In this document: positions 42,995 through 51,698 of the stretch, piece by piece
Numbering within the stretch: position 1 is the first letter of the stretch
Layout: every line of letters begins with the position of its first letter
Source of the DNA: Actinomadura_C alba
GTDB lineage: Bacteria > Actinomycetota > Actinomycetes > Streptosporangiales > Streptosporangiaceae
Direction of reading: 5' to 3'
Assembly: GCF_039530285.1 (NCBI RefSeq)
Contig: NZ_BAAAOK010000004.1
Location: forward strand, 248,001-312,000
Length of the DNA: 64,000 nucleotides
Notes under the pieces: model-generated
Told to the model about the DNA's origin: nothing
The model's database searches: none
What the model saw: the letters and a program-made list of their open reading frames with translations, nothing else
Translations under genes and position numbers: made by a program

Positions 42995-45900
42995 ATGACT
43001 GGGTCCGCTCTCGCGCGCGGCGTCAGCTGGGCCGAGACGTCCGCCGCTCAGGATGGACTGTGGTTCCTGAATGAACTCGATCCTGATTCACCGGGCCATC
43101 GGGTGTGCCGGACATATCGGATAGTCGGCGACCTGGACAGCGGAGCGTTACGCACCGCGTGGCAGGCGGTAGTGCAGCGGCACGACGCCCTTCGGACCAC
43201 GCTGGTCGAGCGGGATGGGTTACCGATGCAGCGTATTGCGGTCGGATACGGCGCCCCGCCTTTGTTCGCCGATTTCGGCCCGGTGCCCGCCGCCGCCCGT
43301 GCTGAGGCCGTCGCGCGGTGGGTCGCGCGCCAGGTCGCCATTCCGATGCGGCTCGCCGAAGGGCCGCTCGCCCGGCTGTCGGTCGCCCGGCTCGGGAACC
43401 GGGAGCACGTCGTCGTGTTGCTTTTGCATCAGGCGATCGCCGACGAAGCGTCGATGTCCATATTGGTGAACGAGTTGTCCGCGTGCTATGCGGCCGCAAT
43501 GCATGACGTGGCACACCGCGCGTTGCCCGACCTTCCGGCCCAGTACCCCGACTACGCCCGGTGGCAACGCCGTCAGGCATCCGTGCCGGAGTTCCGGCAG
43601 ATGCTGTCTTGGTGGACGTCGACCTTGGCACCGCCCCCGCCTGCACTGACGCTGCCGGTGGATCGACCCCGTCCCGAGGAGCCCTCGTCCGCCGGCGGTG
43701 TCGTGCGGTTCGACTGGAGCGACGAAGTGGGGCGCCCTCTTCTCCGACTGTGCGAGACGGAACGGACGACACCGTTCGTGGTGCTGCTCGCCGGTCTCCA
43801 GTCTTTGCTCTTCCGCTACAGCGGCGAAGAACGCGTGGCTGTGGGCAGCACGGTCACTGCGCGTCCGCAATCCAGCTTCAAAGACCTCATCGGGTTATTC
43901 GAGAACATCCTCATTCTATGTACCGATTTTTCCGGACGGCCCACCTTCCGTGAACTGCTTGGCCGGGTGGCGCGATTCACTGGGATCGCGCTCGACCATC
44001 GCGAGCTTCCTTTTCAGCAACTGGTGGCCACGCTGGATATTGATCGGGACCCACGCCGGCTTCCGTTGGCGGACGTGATGTACGTGTTCCAGGAGACCCC
44101 CGAAGCCGAACTCAGGGTGCCCGGTGCGGTCGTCCGGCAGGAGCGGATCGACAGCGGCTGGGCACGGACCGACCTCACACTGAAGATCGACCAGGTCCAG
44201 CCCTCGGTCGCGGGCTCCCTGGAATATCGCCGCGCTCTCTTCGACGGGGCATCGGTGCAGCGGATTCTCGATCAACTGCGCACTCTGTTGGCCGCCGCGC
44301 TTGTCGAACCCGACACCGCGGTGGACGCGCTGCCCTTGGACGGGCCCGGGCGGCTTCGCGCGATGGTGCGTGATGCCGATCAGACCGCGGCCGCACCGTC
44401 CGGCGAGTTGGCGGTTCATGAACTCGTTCACATGCGCGCGAAAGAGCGGCCATCGGCAGACGCGGTGAGGTGGGACGGTGACGCCATCACCTATGGCGAA
44501 CTGGAGGAGCAGGCTGCGCGGGTCACCGATGCGCTGGCCGGCCTCTGCGAGGCCGAGGGCGCGGCGGTCGCGGTCCGGATGCCGGTCGGCCCCCGCCGCG
44601 TCGCGGCGCTGCTCGGCATCCTCGACGCCGGGGCCCATGTGGTCTGTCTCGGCTCGCGTGATGCCGGGGAACGGGGCAGGGCGGTGCTCTCCGACCTTCG
44701 GCCCGTGTGCCTGGTGGTCGACGGAGAAGCGCTCGGCGATCACTTCTGCGAGTGGTACCGCGAAGAACTGGGTGGCCGGGTGCTCGACGTCGGGACGCTC
44801 GACCAAATCCGTGGCGTCCCCGGGACGCCCGTGAGCGCCGCCCAGGGAACGCCCGTACGCGCCGCCCCGGGCGACCTGGCATACATCGCCTACACCTCTG
44901 GTTCGACCGGCAGGCCCAAGGGGATCGCGCAGTCCCATCGTAGTTTCGCCCAGTTCGTCGCTTGGCTGGCGGGAGAATTCGGCGTCGGACCTGGTTCCAG
45001 AGTGGCGCAATGGGCGGCATTCGGATACGACGCCAGCCTGGTCGAGATCTTCGCGACGCTCGTGGCGGGTGGCACACTGTGTCCGGTGCCAGAGCGAATC
45101 AGGGCACATCCAGAGAAAATGGTGCGGTGGATCGCGGCCGAGCGCATCACTCTTTTCCAAACGGTTCCCAGTTTCGCCCGAGAACTCCTTGAGGTGATCA
45201 GTACCCGCGAGGTTCAGCCGGGAGGCCGGCACCGGCCGTCGGCTCCTGAGGGGCCGACTGGTCCTGAACGGGCGAGCCGGTCGTTGGCTGCGCTCGATCA
45301 TCTGCTGCTGGCCGGCGAAGCGTTGCCGGGCGAGCTGGCGAACCGCCTGCGGTCCGCGCTGCCTGCTGTTCGGTTGGTCAACCTTTATGGTCCCACCGAG
45401 TCGATATTGGCGACCTGGTATGAGGTAACCGGAACCGTGCACGGGACAACCCCGATCGGCAAATCCATTCCCGGGCGTCAGGTGCTGGTGCTGGACGAGC
45501 AGGATCGACCTTGTCCCGCGGGTGTCATCGGAAACATAGTGATCCGGAGTCCGTATATCAGCCATGGCTACGTAGCGGGCACGACCGCGGATGATTCGGC
45601 GTTCGCCCCCCTCCGCGGCCCGAAGGAACTCGGGATCGAGGGCGACTGCTACCGGACCGGAGATCTCGGGCGCAGGAGGTGGGACGGCTTTCTTGAATTC
45701 CACGGTCGCAGGGACTTTCAGATCAAATTCTACGGCACGAGGATGGAACTCACCGAGATAGAGTCGGCGTTGATCGCGCATCCGTCGGTGGCCGAGTGTG
45801 CCGTGGTCCCAAGCGCCGGCCCGGACGGGCTGGTGAGCCGTTTGGTGGCGTATGTCGTGCCCCGGTCTTCCCCGGAGGGCGCCACGGGTGTCCCGGCTGC

Positions 45901-46315
45901 GTGGCGGGCCGCCCTGCGCCGGCGATTCGGCAAGGCGACGCCACCCGTCTCGTTCCGGGAAATGACCGAGCTACCGCGCAACATCGGCGGCAAGGTGGAC
46001 CGCGGCAGGCTCCCGGTCGCGCAGCCCGCCACCTCGGCCAGACCGCCGGAGACGGCTGTGGAAAAGGGGCTGGCCGTGATCTGGTCGAATTTATTGGGCA
46101 GTGAGCTAGAAAACGTATGCAGTGCGGACGACACCTTTTTTGCGGCCGGAGGGCATTCCCTGCTCGTGCTCCGATTACTCGATCGGATACACGAGCGGTT
46201 CGGGGTTGAGGTCTCGCTCCGGGAATATTTCGGCAGTCCCGTGCTGGCCGATCTCGCCAAGCTTGTCGAATCGAAATCGGCCGGCGCAGATGCTACCACG
46301 ACCACGATTGGATGA
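42995..46315 (+). CDS. C-A-PCP nonribosomal peptide synthetase
   Basis: 1106 residues from the ATG at 42995 (AAGGGGCGGGG upstream). Domains are condensation, about 10-450; adenylation, about 465-1000; and carrier, about 1025-1095. In the condensation domain the HHxxxDG motif reads HQAIADE at residues 145-151, so the catalytic second His is Gln. Adenylation motifs are intact: YTSGSTGRPKG, NLYGPTES, GRRDFQIKFYGTRM and the A10 lysine in NIGGKVDR. The carrier serine is in FFAAGGHSLLVL. The A domain has no standalone SgcC1-type counterpart in the window and is the likely loader of the beta-tyrosine unit; its specificity is not read. Five TTA codons are present (43147, 43217, 43895, 46091 and 46175, approximate starts). 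Confidence 0.92.
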   Translation: MTGSALARGVSWAETSAAQDGLWFLNELDPDSPGHRVCRTYRIVGDLDSGALRTAWQAVVQRHDALRTTLVERDGLPMQRIAVGYGAPPLFADFGPVPAAARAEAVARWVARQVAIPMRLAEGPLARLSVARLGNREHVVVLLLHQAIADEASMSILVNELSACYAAAMHDVAHRALPDLPAQYPDYARWQRRQASVPEFRQMLSWWTSTLAPPPPALTLPVDRPRPEEPSSAGGVVRFDWSDEVGRPLLRLCETERTTPFVVLLAGLQSLLFRYSGEERVAVGSTVTARPQSSFKDLIGLFENILILCTDFSGRPTFRELLGRVARFTGIALDHRELPFQQLVATLDIDRDPRRLPLADVMYVFQETPEAELRVPGAVVRQERIDSGWARTDLTLKIDQVQPSVAGSLEYRRALFDGASVQRILDQLRTLLAAALVEPDTAVDALPLDGPGRLRAMVRDADQTAAAPSGELAVHELVHMRAKERPSADAVRWDGDAITYGELEEQAARVTDALAGLCEAEGAAVAVRMPVGPRRVAALLGILDAGAHVVCLGSRDAGERGRAVLSDLRPVCLVVDGEALGDHFCEWYREELGGRVLDVGTLDQIRGVPGTPVSAAQGTPVRAAPGDLAYIAYTSGSTGRPKGIAQSHRSFAQFVAWLAGEFGVGPGSRVAQWAAFGYDASLVEIFATLVAGGTLCPVPERIRAHPEKMVRWIAAERITLFQTVPSFARELLEVISTREVQPGGRHRPSAPEGPTGPERASRSLAALDHLLLAGEALPGELANRLRSALPAVRLVNLYGPTESILATWYEVTGTVHGTTPIGKSIPGRQVLVLDEQDRPCPAGVIGNIVIRSPYISHGYVAGTTADDSAFAPLRGPKELGIEGDCYRTGDLGRRRWDGFLEFHGRRDFQIKFYGTRMELTEIESALIAHPSVAECAVVPSAGPDGLVSRLVAYVVPRSSPEGATGVPAAWRAALRRRFGKATPPVSFREMTELPRNIGGKVDRGRLPVAQPATSARPPETAVEKGLAVIWSNLLGSELENVCSADDTFFAAGGHSLLVLRLLDRIHERFGVEVSLREYFGSPVLADLAKLVESKSAGADATTTTIG

Positions 46316-46318
46316 AAC

Positions 46319-47923
46319 GTGACGTTAGCAGAGACTCAAGTCACGGTGGATCTCGACGGCGATGACCTCGATATCGCGGGGGTCAGGCGAATCGCCGAGG
46401 ATCGGGTGCCGTGCAGCGTGCTCCCGTCGGCTCTGGCCAGAGCCGCGACCAGCCGGAAAATGTTCGAGGACACCGTCCGACAGGGCATTCCCGTCTATGG
46501 GGTCACCACCGGCTACGGCGAGATGATCTACATGATGGTGGATCTCTCGAAGGAGGTCGAACTCCAGACCAATCTGGTCCGCAGTCACAGCGCCGGGGTC
46601 GGCCCGCTGTTCGCCGAGGACGAGTCGAGGGCGATTGTCGCGGCGCGGCTCAACGCCCTCGCCAAGGGATATTCCGCGGTGCGACCGGAGTTGCTGGAAC
46701 GCCTGGCGTTGTATCTGAACCTGGGGATCACTCCCGCCATCCCGGAGATAGGTTCGCTCGGGGCGAGCGGTGATCTGGCGCCACTGGCGCACATCGCGAG
46801 CACGATCATCGGCGAGGGGTACGTCCTCCGGAATGGTAAGCCGGCCGAGACCGGCCCAGTCCTCCGTGAACACGGCATCGAGCCGCTGGAGCTCCGGTTC
46901 AAGGAGGGGCTCTCGCTGATCAACGGCACGTCCGGGATGACCGGCCTCGGAGCCCTCGTCGTGGGCCGTGCCCTCCATCAGGTGCGGCAGGCCGAGATCG
47001 TCACGGCCCTGATTCTCGAGACCCTGCAAGCGTCGACCAGCCCGTTCGAGGCCGAGGGACACGATGTCGCCCGGCCGCACAGGGGACAGGTCGACACCGC
47101 CGCGAACATGCGGGCACTGCTGCGGAGTAGCGGCCTCACCCTGGGCCATGCCGAACTCCGGCGCCAGGCCCAGGAGCAACGGTCCGGCAACGGCGTGTCG
47201 CGCACCGATGTGTATATGCAGAAGGCCTATTCGCTGCGCGCCATCCCCCAGGTGGTCGGCGCCGTGCGTGACACGCTGTACCACGCTGCTGAAACGCTCG
47301 AGATCGAACTCAACTCCAGCAACGACAACCCGCTGTTCTTCGAGGGTAAGGAAGTGTTCCACGGCGCGAACTTCCACGGCCAGCCGGTCGCGTTCGTGAT
47401 GGACTTCGTCACCATCGCGCTCACCCAGTTGGGTGTGCTTTCGGAGCGCCGGACCAATCGCCTGCTGAACCGTTATCTCAGCAACGGCCTTCCCGAGTTC
47501 CTCGCCGCGAGCGACCCCGGACTCAACAGCGGGTTCGCAGGTGCCCAATATCCAGCGACCGCATTGATCGCGGAGAATCGGACGATCGGGCCGGCCAGTA
47601 CCCAGAGCGTTCCGTCCAACGGCGACAACCAGGACGTCGTGAGCATGGGGCTGATCTCCGCCCGGAACGCACGCCGCGTACTGACCAACAACAATCATAT
47701 TCTCGCGGTCGAGTTTCTGGCCGCGGCGCAGGCGGTGGACCTGTCGGAGCGGTATGACCGGCTGAGCCCTACCGGGAAAGCGACCTACGACATGGTGCGA
47801 TCGCTGGTGCCCACGCTGGAGCACGACCGATACATGGCCGACGATCTCGAACTGGTGGCCCAGGCGCTGGCCGACGGGAAATTCGTGGACGCCGTCCGGC
47901 GCGGCAACGTAGAACTGCGCTGA
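46319..47923 (+). CDS. Tyrosine 2,3-aminomutase, MIO type (SgcC4-like)
   Basis: 534 residues, the length of SgcC4. The MIO cofactor is made from Ala149-Ser150-Gly151 in GSLGASGDLAPL. The catalytic Tyr60 lies in PVYGVTTGYGEMIYMMVD, and the stretch QSVPSNGDNQDVVSMGLISA supports the active site. The match to the known C-1027 tyrosine aminomutase is close throughout. It isomerises L-tyrosine to beta-tyrosine by ammonia elimination and readdition. A histidine or tyrosine ammonia-lyase is the alternative, but the YGEMIYM loop favours the mutase. The GTG start is three bases after the NRPS stop. Codon 3 (46325-46327) is TTA, so translation of this key enzyme depends on a UUA-reading tRNA at the very start. 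Confidence 0.94.
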   Translation: MTLAETQVTVDLDGDDLDIAGVRRIAEDRVPCSVLPSALARAATSRKMFEDTVRQGIPVYGVTTGYGEMIYMMVDLSKEVELQTNLVRSHSAGVGPLFAEDESRAIVAARLNALAKGYSAVRPELLERLALYLNLGITPAIPEIGSLGASGDLAPLAHIASTIIGEGYVLRNGKPAETGPVLREHGIEPLELRFKEGLSLINGTSGMTGLGALVVGRALHQVRQAEIVTALILETLQASTSPFEAEGHDVARPHRGQVDTAANMRALLRSSGLTLGHAELRRQAQEQRSGNGVSRTDVYMQKAYSLRAIPQVVGAVRDTLYHAAETLEIELNSSNDNPLFFEGKEVFHGANFHGQPVAFVMDFVTIALTQLGVLSERRTNRLLNRYLSNGLPEFLAASDPGLNSGFAGAQYPATALIAENRTIGPASTQSVPSNGDNQDVVSMGLISARNARRVLTNNNHILAVEFLAAAQAVDLSERYDRLSPTGKATYDMVRSLVPTLEHDRYMADDLELVAQALADGKFVDAVRRGNVELR

Positions 47924-47998
47924 AGAAAGGGTTCCGCGGAGGCCAGAATTCGCACTGTGGAAGATGCCGTCTATTGACGCTGAGGACACACTGAGATT

Positions 47999-48751
47999 AT
48001 GACTGAGTTCGATGGAAAGGTCGTGTTGATAACCGGCGGCGGCAGCGGTATGGGTCTGGCGACCGCGCGACGCCTGCTGGATTCCGGGGCTCGGGTGGTG
48101 CTGGCCGGTCGCAGCGCCGAGCGGCTCAAGGTGGCGACCGAAGACCTTGACGCCGACGACCGTGTCCTGGCCGTTCCCGCCGACGTGGCCCGTACCGGTG
48201 ATCTCGATCACCTCATGGCTCGAACTCGGGAGCGGTTCGGCAGCTTGGACGGTGTGTTCGCCAATGCCGGGGTCGCGCCGTTCGCCCGCAGCGCGGATAT
48301 GACCGAAGCCGATGTGGATCACATCGTGGACATCAACTTCAAAGGCGTGTTCTTCACCGTACAGAAATCGCTGCCGCTGCTCGTGGACGGTGGCTCGATA
48401 GTGTTGAACTCGTCGTGGCTGGTGCACCGGGGCATGGCTTTCACGTCGATCTATTCGGCGAGCAAGGCGGCCGTCCGCAACCTTGCCCAAACTCTCGCGG
48501 CTGATTTGGCCGAGCGGAGCATCAGAGTCAACTCGGTGAGCCCGGGCTACATCGTCACACCGATGTTCGACGGCATTGCCACGACCGAGGATGCGCGGCA
48601 GGCCTGCCGGAGCCAGGTGGCGCTGGGTCGTCTCGGGCAGCCCGGCGATATCGCCGATGGCGTGCTCTTCCTGCTGTCTCCGAAAGCGTCGTACATTACC
48701 GGCCAGGAAATTCTCATCGACGGGGGACTGATCAGATCGATCCCTCTGTAA
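47999..48751 (+). CDS. Short-chain dehydrogenase/reductase
   Basis: 250 residues. The nucleotide motif TGGGSGMG is at residues 12-19, NAG in VFANAGVAPF near residue 90, the catalytic Ser in VLNSSWLVHRG near residue 138, and YSASKAAVRN near residue 152 with Tyr and Lys. PG at VSPGYIVTPMF follows, and the end reads YITGQEILIDGG, typical of classical SDRs that use NAD(P). The substrate is not known; oxidation or reduction of a carbonyl on the tyrosine-derived unit or the core is plausible. It lies between the aminomutase and the FAD monooxygenase on the same strand, 75 bases after the former, with only a weak ribosome site. Confidence 0.9.
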   Translation: MTEFDGKVVLITGGGSGMGLATARRLLDSGARVVLAGRSAERLKVATEDLDADDRVLAVPADVARTGDLDHLMARTRERFGSLDGVFANAGVAPFARSADMTEADVDHIVDINFKGVFFTVQKSLPLLVDGGSIVLNSSWLVHRGMAFTSIYSASKAAVRNLAQTLAADLAERSIRVNSVSPGYIVTPMFDGIATTEDARQACRSQVALGRLGQPGDIADGVLFLLSPKASYITGQEILIDGGLIRSIPL

Positions 48752-48818
48752 CCAGACGCACGGTTGATCCGAGGGGGCGGTGATCCGTGCGGTGAACCCT
48801 AACGAAGGGGGTAGCTGA

Positions 48819-50225
48819 ATGTCTCAGGAGTCTCCGACTCGTGCCGTGGTGCTGGGCGGGAGCCTCTCTGGTCTATTCGCGGCCAGAGTGCTCGCCGACG
48901 CCTATGACGAAGTGCTGATCATCGATCGGGACGTGCTGATCGACGTGGATGTGCCACGCCGAGGCTGCCCCCAAGGCCGGCACATCAACGGCCTGCTGAC
49001 CGGGGGCCAGCGGGCCATCGAGGAGTTATTTCCCGGAATCACCGATGAAATGCTGGCGGACGGCGTGCCGAAGGGTGATCTCGGTGGGACCGTGCGGTGG
49101 TACATGCAGGGTAAGCAGCTGGAGAAGCAGCACGCCGACATGCTGTGCATCGGCCCGAGCAGACCCAAGCTCGAGTTTCATGTCCGTCAGCGGACGCAGG
49201 CGCTGAGCAACGTGACCTTTGTCGAGCGTACGGACATCCTCGGTCTTGAGACCTCCGCCGATCGCAGCCGGGTCAGCGGGGTGCGCGTCCAGCACCTCGA
49301 CGGCGGCGACGCGAAGGTCCTGGAAGGCGATGTCGTCGTCGACGCGACCGGACGGGGGTCGCGCACTCCGGTGTGGTTGGCCGAACTCGGATACCCGCAG
49401 GTCGTCGAGGAGCGGAAGAAGATCGGACTGGGGTATGTAACCCAGTATTACCGGCTGAACTCCGACCCCTATCACGGCGACCTTTCCATCAACGTGGTCG
49501 CGTACCCGGGTCGCCCCCGGGGATGCATCTTCGCCAAGACCGACGGTGGCCGGATCGAAATGACCACCTACGGAATTCTCGGCGACCACCCGCCGACCGA
49601 CCAGGCCGGCCTGTACGCCTGGATCGACTCGCTGGGAATCCCCGAGTATTCCGACGCCCTTCGGGACGCCACGCCCCTCACGGAGCCGGTGGCCTTCCGT
49701 TTCCCCACGACACTTCGCCGCCGCTACGAGGATATGCCCCGTTTCCCCGGTGGGCTCCTCATCACTGGGGACGCGGTCTCGTGTTTCAATCCCGTCTACG
49801 CGGGTGGAATGACCATGGCCGCGAAGGCCGCGCTCACCCTGCGCAGCCATTTGCACACCGGCGCGGACCCGCAACCGCTGGAATACTTCCGGGACCTGGC
49901 GCGTGACGTGCTCGATCCGCATTGGGAGATGACCAACGTCGTCGACCTGAGCTTCCCTGATGTCGAGGGCGAGCGGACTCGCACGGTCCGGATGGCTCAG
50001 GCCTTCCTCAAGCGGGTGCAGATCGCCGCGACCCGGGACGGCAAGGTCACCGCCGCCTACATGCGGGCCGCCGGCCAGGTCGAGCGTCCGGAGTCGCTCC
50101 AGCGCCCCGGCATGCTGCTACGCATTCTGGTGCAGTCCTTGCGTGGGCCGAAGAGCAGGCCGCCGAATAAAGTGACTCGCCCGGCCCAGCCCGCCGCCGA
50201 GCAGAGCACTGAGCAGGCAGTCTAA
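48819..50225 (+). CDS. FAD-dependent monooxygenase, epoxidase-like
   Basis: 468 residues from the ATG with AAGGGGG seven bases upstream. The FAD motif VVLGGSLSGLFAARVLADAY is at residues 10-29. RRGCPQGRHINGLLTGGQR near residue 46 resembles squalene-epoxidase-like and polyether epoxidase-type enzymes. The second FAD segment GGLLITGDAVSCFNPVYAGG is near residue 308. The WxWxIP signature of flavin halogenases is absent, so a role as the SgcC3-type halogenase is not supported. It would hydroxylate or epoxidise a double bond. Codon 70 (49026-49028) is TTA. The gene ends in a variable tail. The next gene follows after 246 bases. Confidence 0.8.
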   Translation: MSQESPTRAVVLGGSLSGLFAARVLADAYDEVLIIDRDVLIDVDVPRRGCPQGRHINGLLTGGQRAIEELFPGITDEMLADGVPKGDLGGTVRWYMQGKQLEKQHADMLCIGPSRPKLEFHVRQRTQALSNVTFVERTDILGLETSADRSRVSGVRVQHLDGGDAKVLEGDVVVDATGRGSRTPVWLAELGYPQVVEERKKIGLGYVTQYYRLNSDPYHGDLSINVVAYPGRPRGCIFAKTDGGRIEMTTYGILGDHPPTDQAGLYAWIDSLGIPEYSDALRDATPLTEPVAFRFPTTLRRRYEDMPRFPGGLLITGDAVSCFNPVYAGGMTMAAKAALTLRSHLHTGADPQPLEYFRDLARDVLDPHWEMTNVVDLSFPDVEGERTRTVRMAQAFLKRVQIAATRDGKVTAAYMRAAGQVERPESLQRPGMLLRILVQSLRGPKSRPPNKVTRPAQPAAEQSTEQAV

Positions 50226-50471
50226 CCATGGCCGGGACATCAATTCCAGCCGGCGCCGCAGGATAAGAGTTGCGCGGCGCAGCGGCCGGATTGATGATGC
50301 GAGAGCAATCATCGGTCGATGAGGGTTGTGTGAAAGCTCCGGTCCGCCTGATGCGCGTGCAGGTCTGCGGATGGCGGCGAACACTTTTCACATAACCCTC
50401 AACGGCTGATCATTGCCCATCGGAACACTCCGATCGGTGCAGTCTGATACTCGACAGGCAAGGAGATGACC

Positions 50472-51551
50472 GTGGGTGTCCGCGACCAGTGGGATTTGGT
50501 GGTCAAGCGCAACGACCTGACCGTGAGCGAGGTCCGAGATGCACCGCGGAACCGCTTGGGGGAGGGTGAGGTCAGGCTCGCGGTGGAGAGGTTCGGCCTC
50601 ACCGCGAACAACGCCACCTATGCGCGGTTCGGTGATGACTCCGTGATCGCCTTCTGGCGGGCCTTTCCCGGCCCAAGTGGGTACGGAAGAGTGCCGGTCT
50701 GGGGTTTCGCGCGGGTCGAGGAGTCCAGCCATCCCGACATCGCCGCGGGGAGCAGATACTTCGGCTACCTGCCGATGTCCACCCATCATGTGGTGACCGC
50801 GGAGCCCATGGCGAGGGGGTTCGCCGACACCGCGGCGCAACGTGAGTTCCTGCATCCCTGGTATCGGACCTACGAGCCCGCCGGGGACCCCGACCCGCTG
50901 GACGACCGCTGGGCGCTTCTGCACCCCGTTTACCCGGCGGCGTTCAACCTCGCCGATCTCCTCGAGCAGCAGGCCGCGCTCGGCGCCCGGTCGGTCCTGA
51001 TCACCAGCGCGTCGAGCAAGGTGGCCATCGGACTGGTCGAGGAGCTGGCCGCACGGCAGGTTCCCCTCTCGGCCGTTGGTCTCACCGGTGGCCGCAACAC
51101 CGCGTTCGTGGAGGGGCTGGACCTGTACGACACGGTCGCGTCCTACGATGCGCTTTCGTCGATCTCGGTCGCCGGGCCGACCGTGTTCGTCGACCTGACC
51201 GGTGATCCGGCTCGGCGGACCGCGGTCTGCGAGCGTTTCACGAACGAGCTGTGTCACACCGCGCTCGTGGGCTTCACCCACCCCACGGCGACCGTCCTCC
51301 CACCGCCGGGGCTGGCCGGCCCCGAGCCACAGGTGTTCTTCACGCCGGCGATTGAAATGGAGACCATCGCCAAAGAGGGCGCCGACAGCTACTACACCCG
51401 TTACGCAGAATCAGAGAAGCGCTTCGTTGAATACTCCGCGTCGTGGCTCACCGTCCATGACCGGCGAGGCCCCGAGGCGATTGCCGACTCCTTCCGCTCG
51501 CTGCTCGCCGGAGAGCAGGCGCCCAATACGAGCGACATCCTCAGACCCTGA
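50472..51551 (+). CDS. DUF2855 family protein
   Basis: 359 residues from the GTG at 50472, which is six bases after AGGAG; the ATG at 50466 is too close to that site. It resembles DUF2855 proteins, which have an MDR-like (quinone reductase-like) fold. VRLAVERFGLTANNATYARF near residue 32 forms part of the N-terminal domain, and QAALGARSVLITSASSKVAI near residue 168 is the nucleotide-like region. TGGRNTAFVEGLDLYDTVAS follows near residue 215. Some DUF2855-like proteins occur with lipid or polyketide genes, but no reaction is known. It lies between the FAD monooxygenase and SgcC-like hydroxylase in the tyrosine branch. No TTA codon was seen. Confidence 0.7.
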   Translation: MGVRDQWDLVVKRNDLTVSEVRDAPRNRLGEGEVRLAVERFGLTANNATYARFGDDSVIAFWRAFPGPSGYGRVPVWGFARVEESSHPDIAAGSRYFGYLPMSTHHVVTAEPMARGFADTAAQREFLHPWYRTYEPAGDPDPLDDRWALLHPVYPAAFNLADLLEQQAALGARSVLITSASSKVAIGLVEELAARQVPLSAVGLTGGRNTAFVEGLDLYDTVASYDALSSISVAGPTVFVDLTGDPARRTAVCERFTNELCHTALVGFTHPTATVLPPPGLAGPEPQVFFTPAIEMETIAKEGADSYYTRYAESEKRFVEYSASWLTVHDRRGPEAIADSFRSLLAGEQAPNTSDILRP

Positions 51552-51698
51552 TCAACCAGCCGAGTAAGGGACCGGGCGTAGCGGACATGGACGCTGCGCC
51601 CACCCGGCACGCTGGGCGCTGGTGCTTGGCGGTCGGTCTGCCGGTGGGAACCGGCGCCTGGTCGGTTCGTGGGCGATTATGAAGGAGGCGTGAATCCG

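Noticed and set aside
46319..47923. The MIO enzyme as a housekeeping histidine ammonia-lyase
   Set aside because: Its loop YGEMIYMMVD and overall sequence follow the tyrosine aminomutase, and it sits next to other tyrosine-branch genes.
46325..48490. A 721-residue minus-strand frame over the aminomutase and SDR genes
   Set aside because: It is antisense to two clear genes and has no motif. A gene here would conflict with both.
48819..50225. The FAD enzyme as an SgcC3-type halogenase
   Set aside because: No WxWxIP motif is present, and its N-terminal RRGCPQGRH block points to epoxidase-like monooxygenases.
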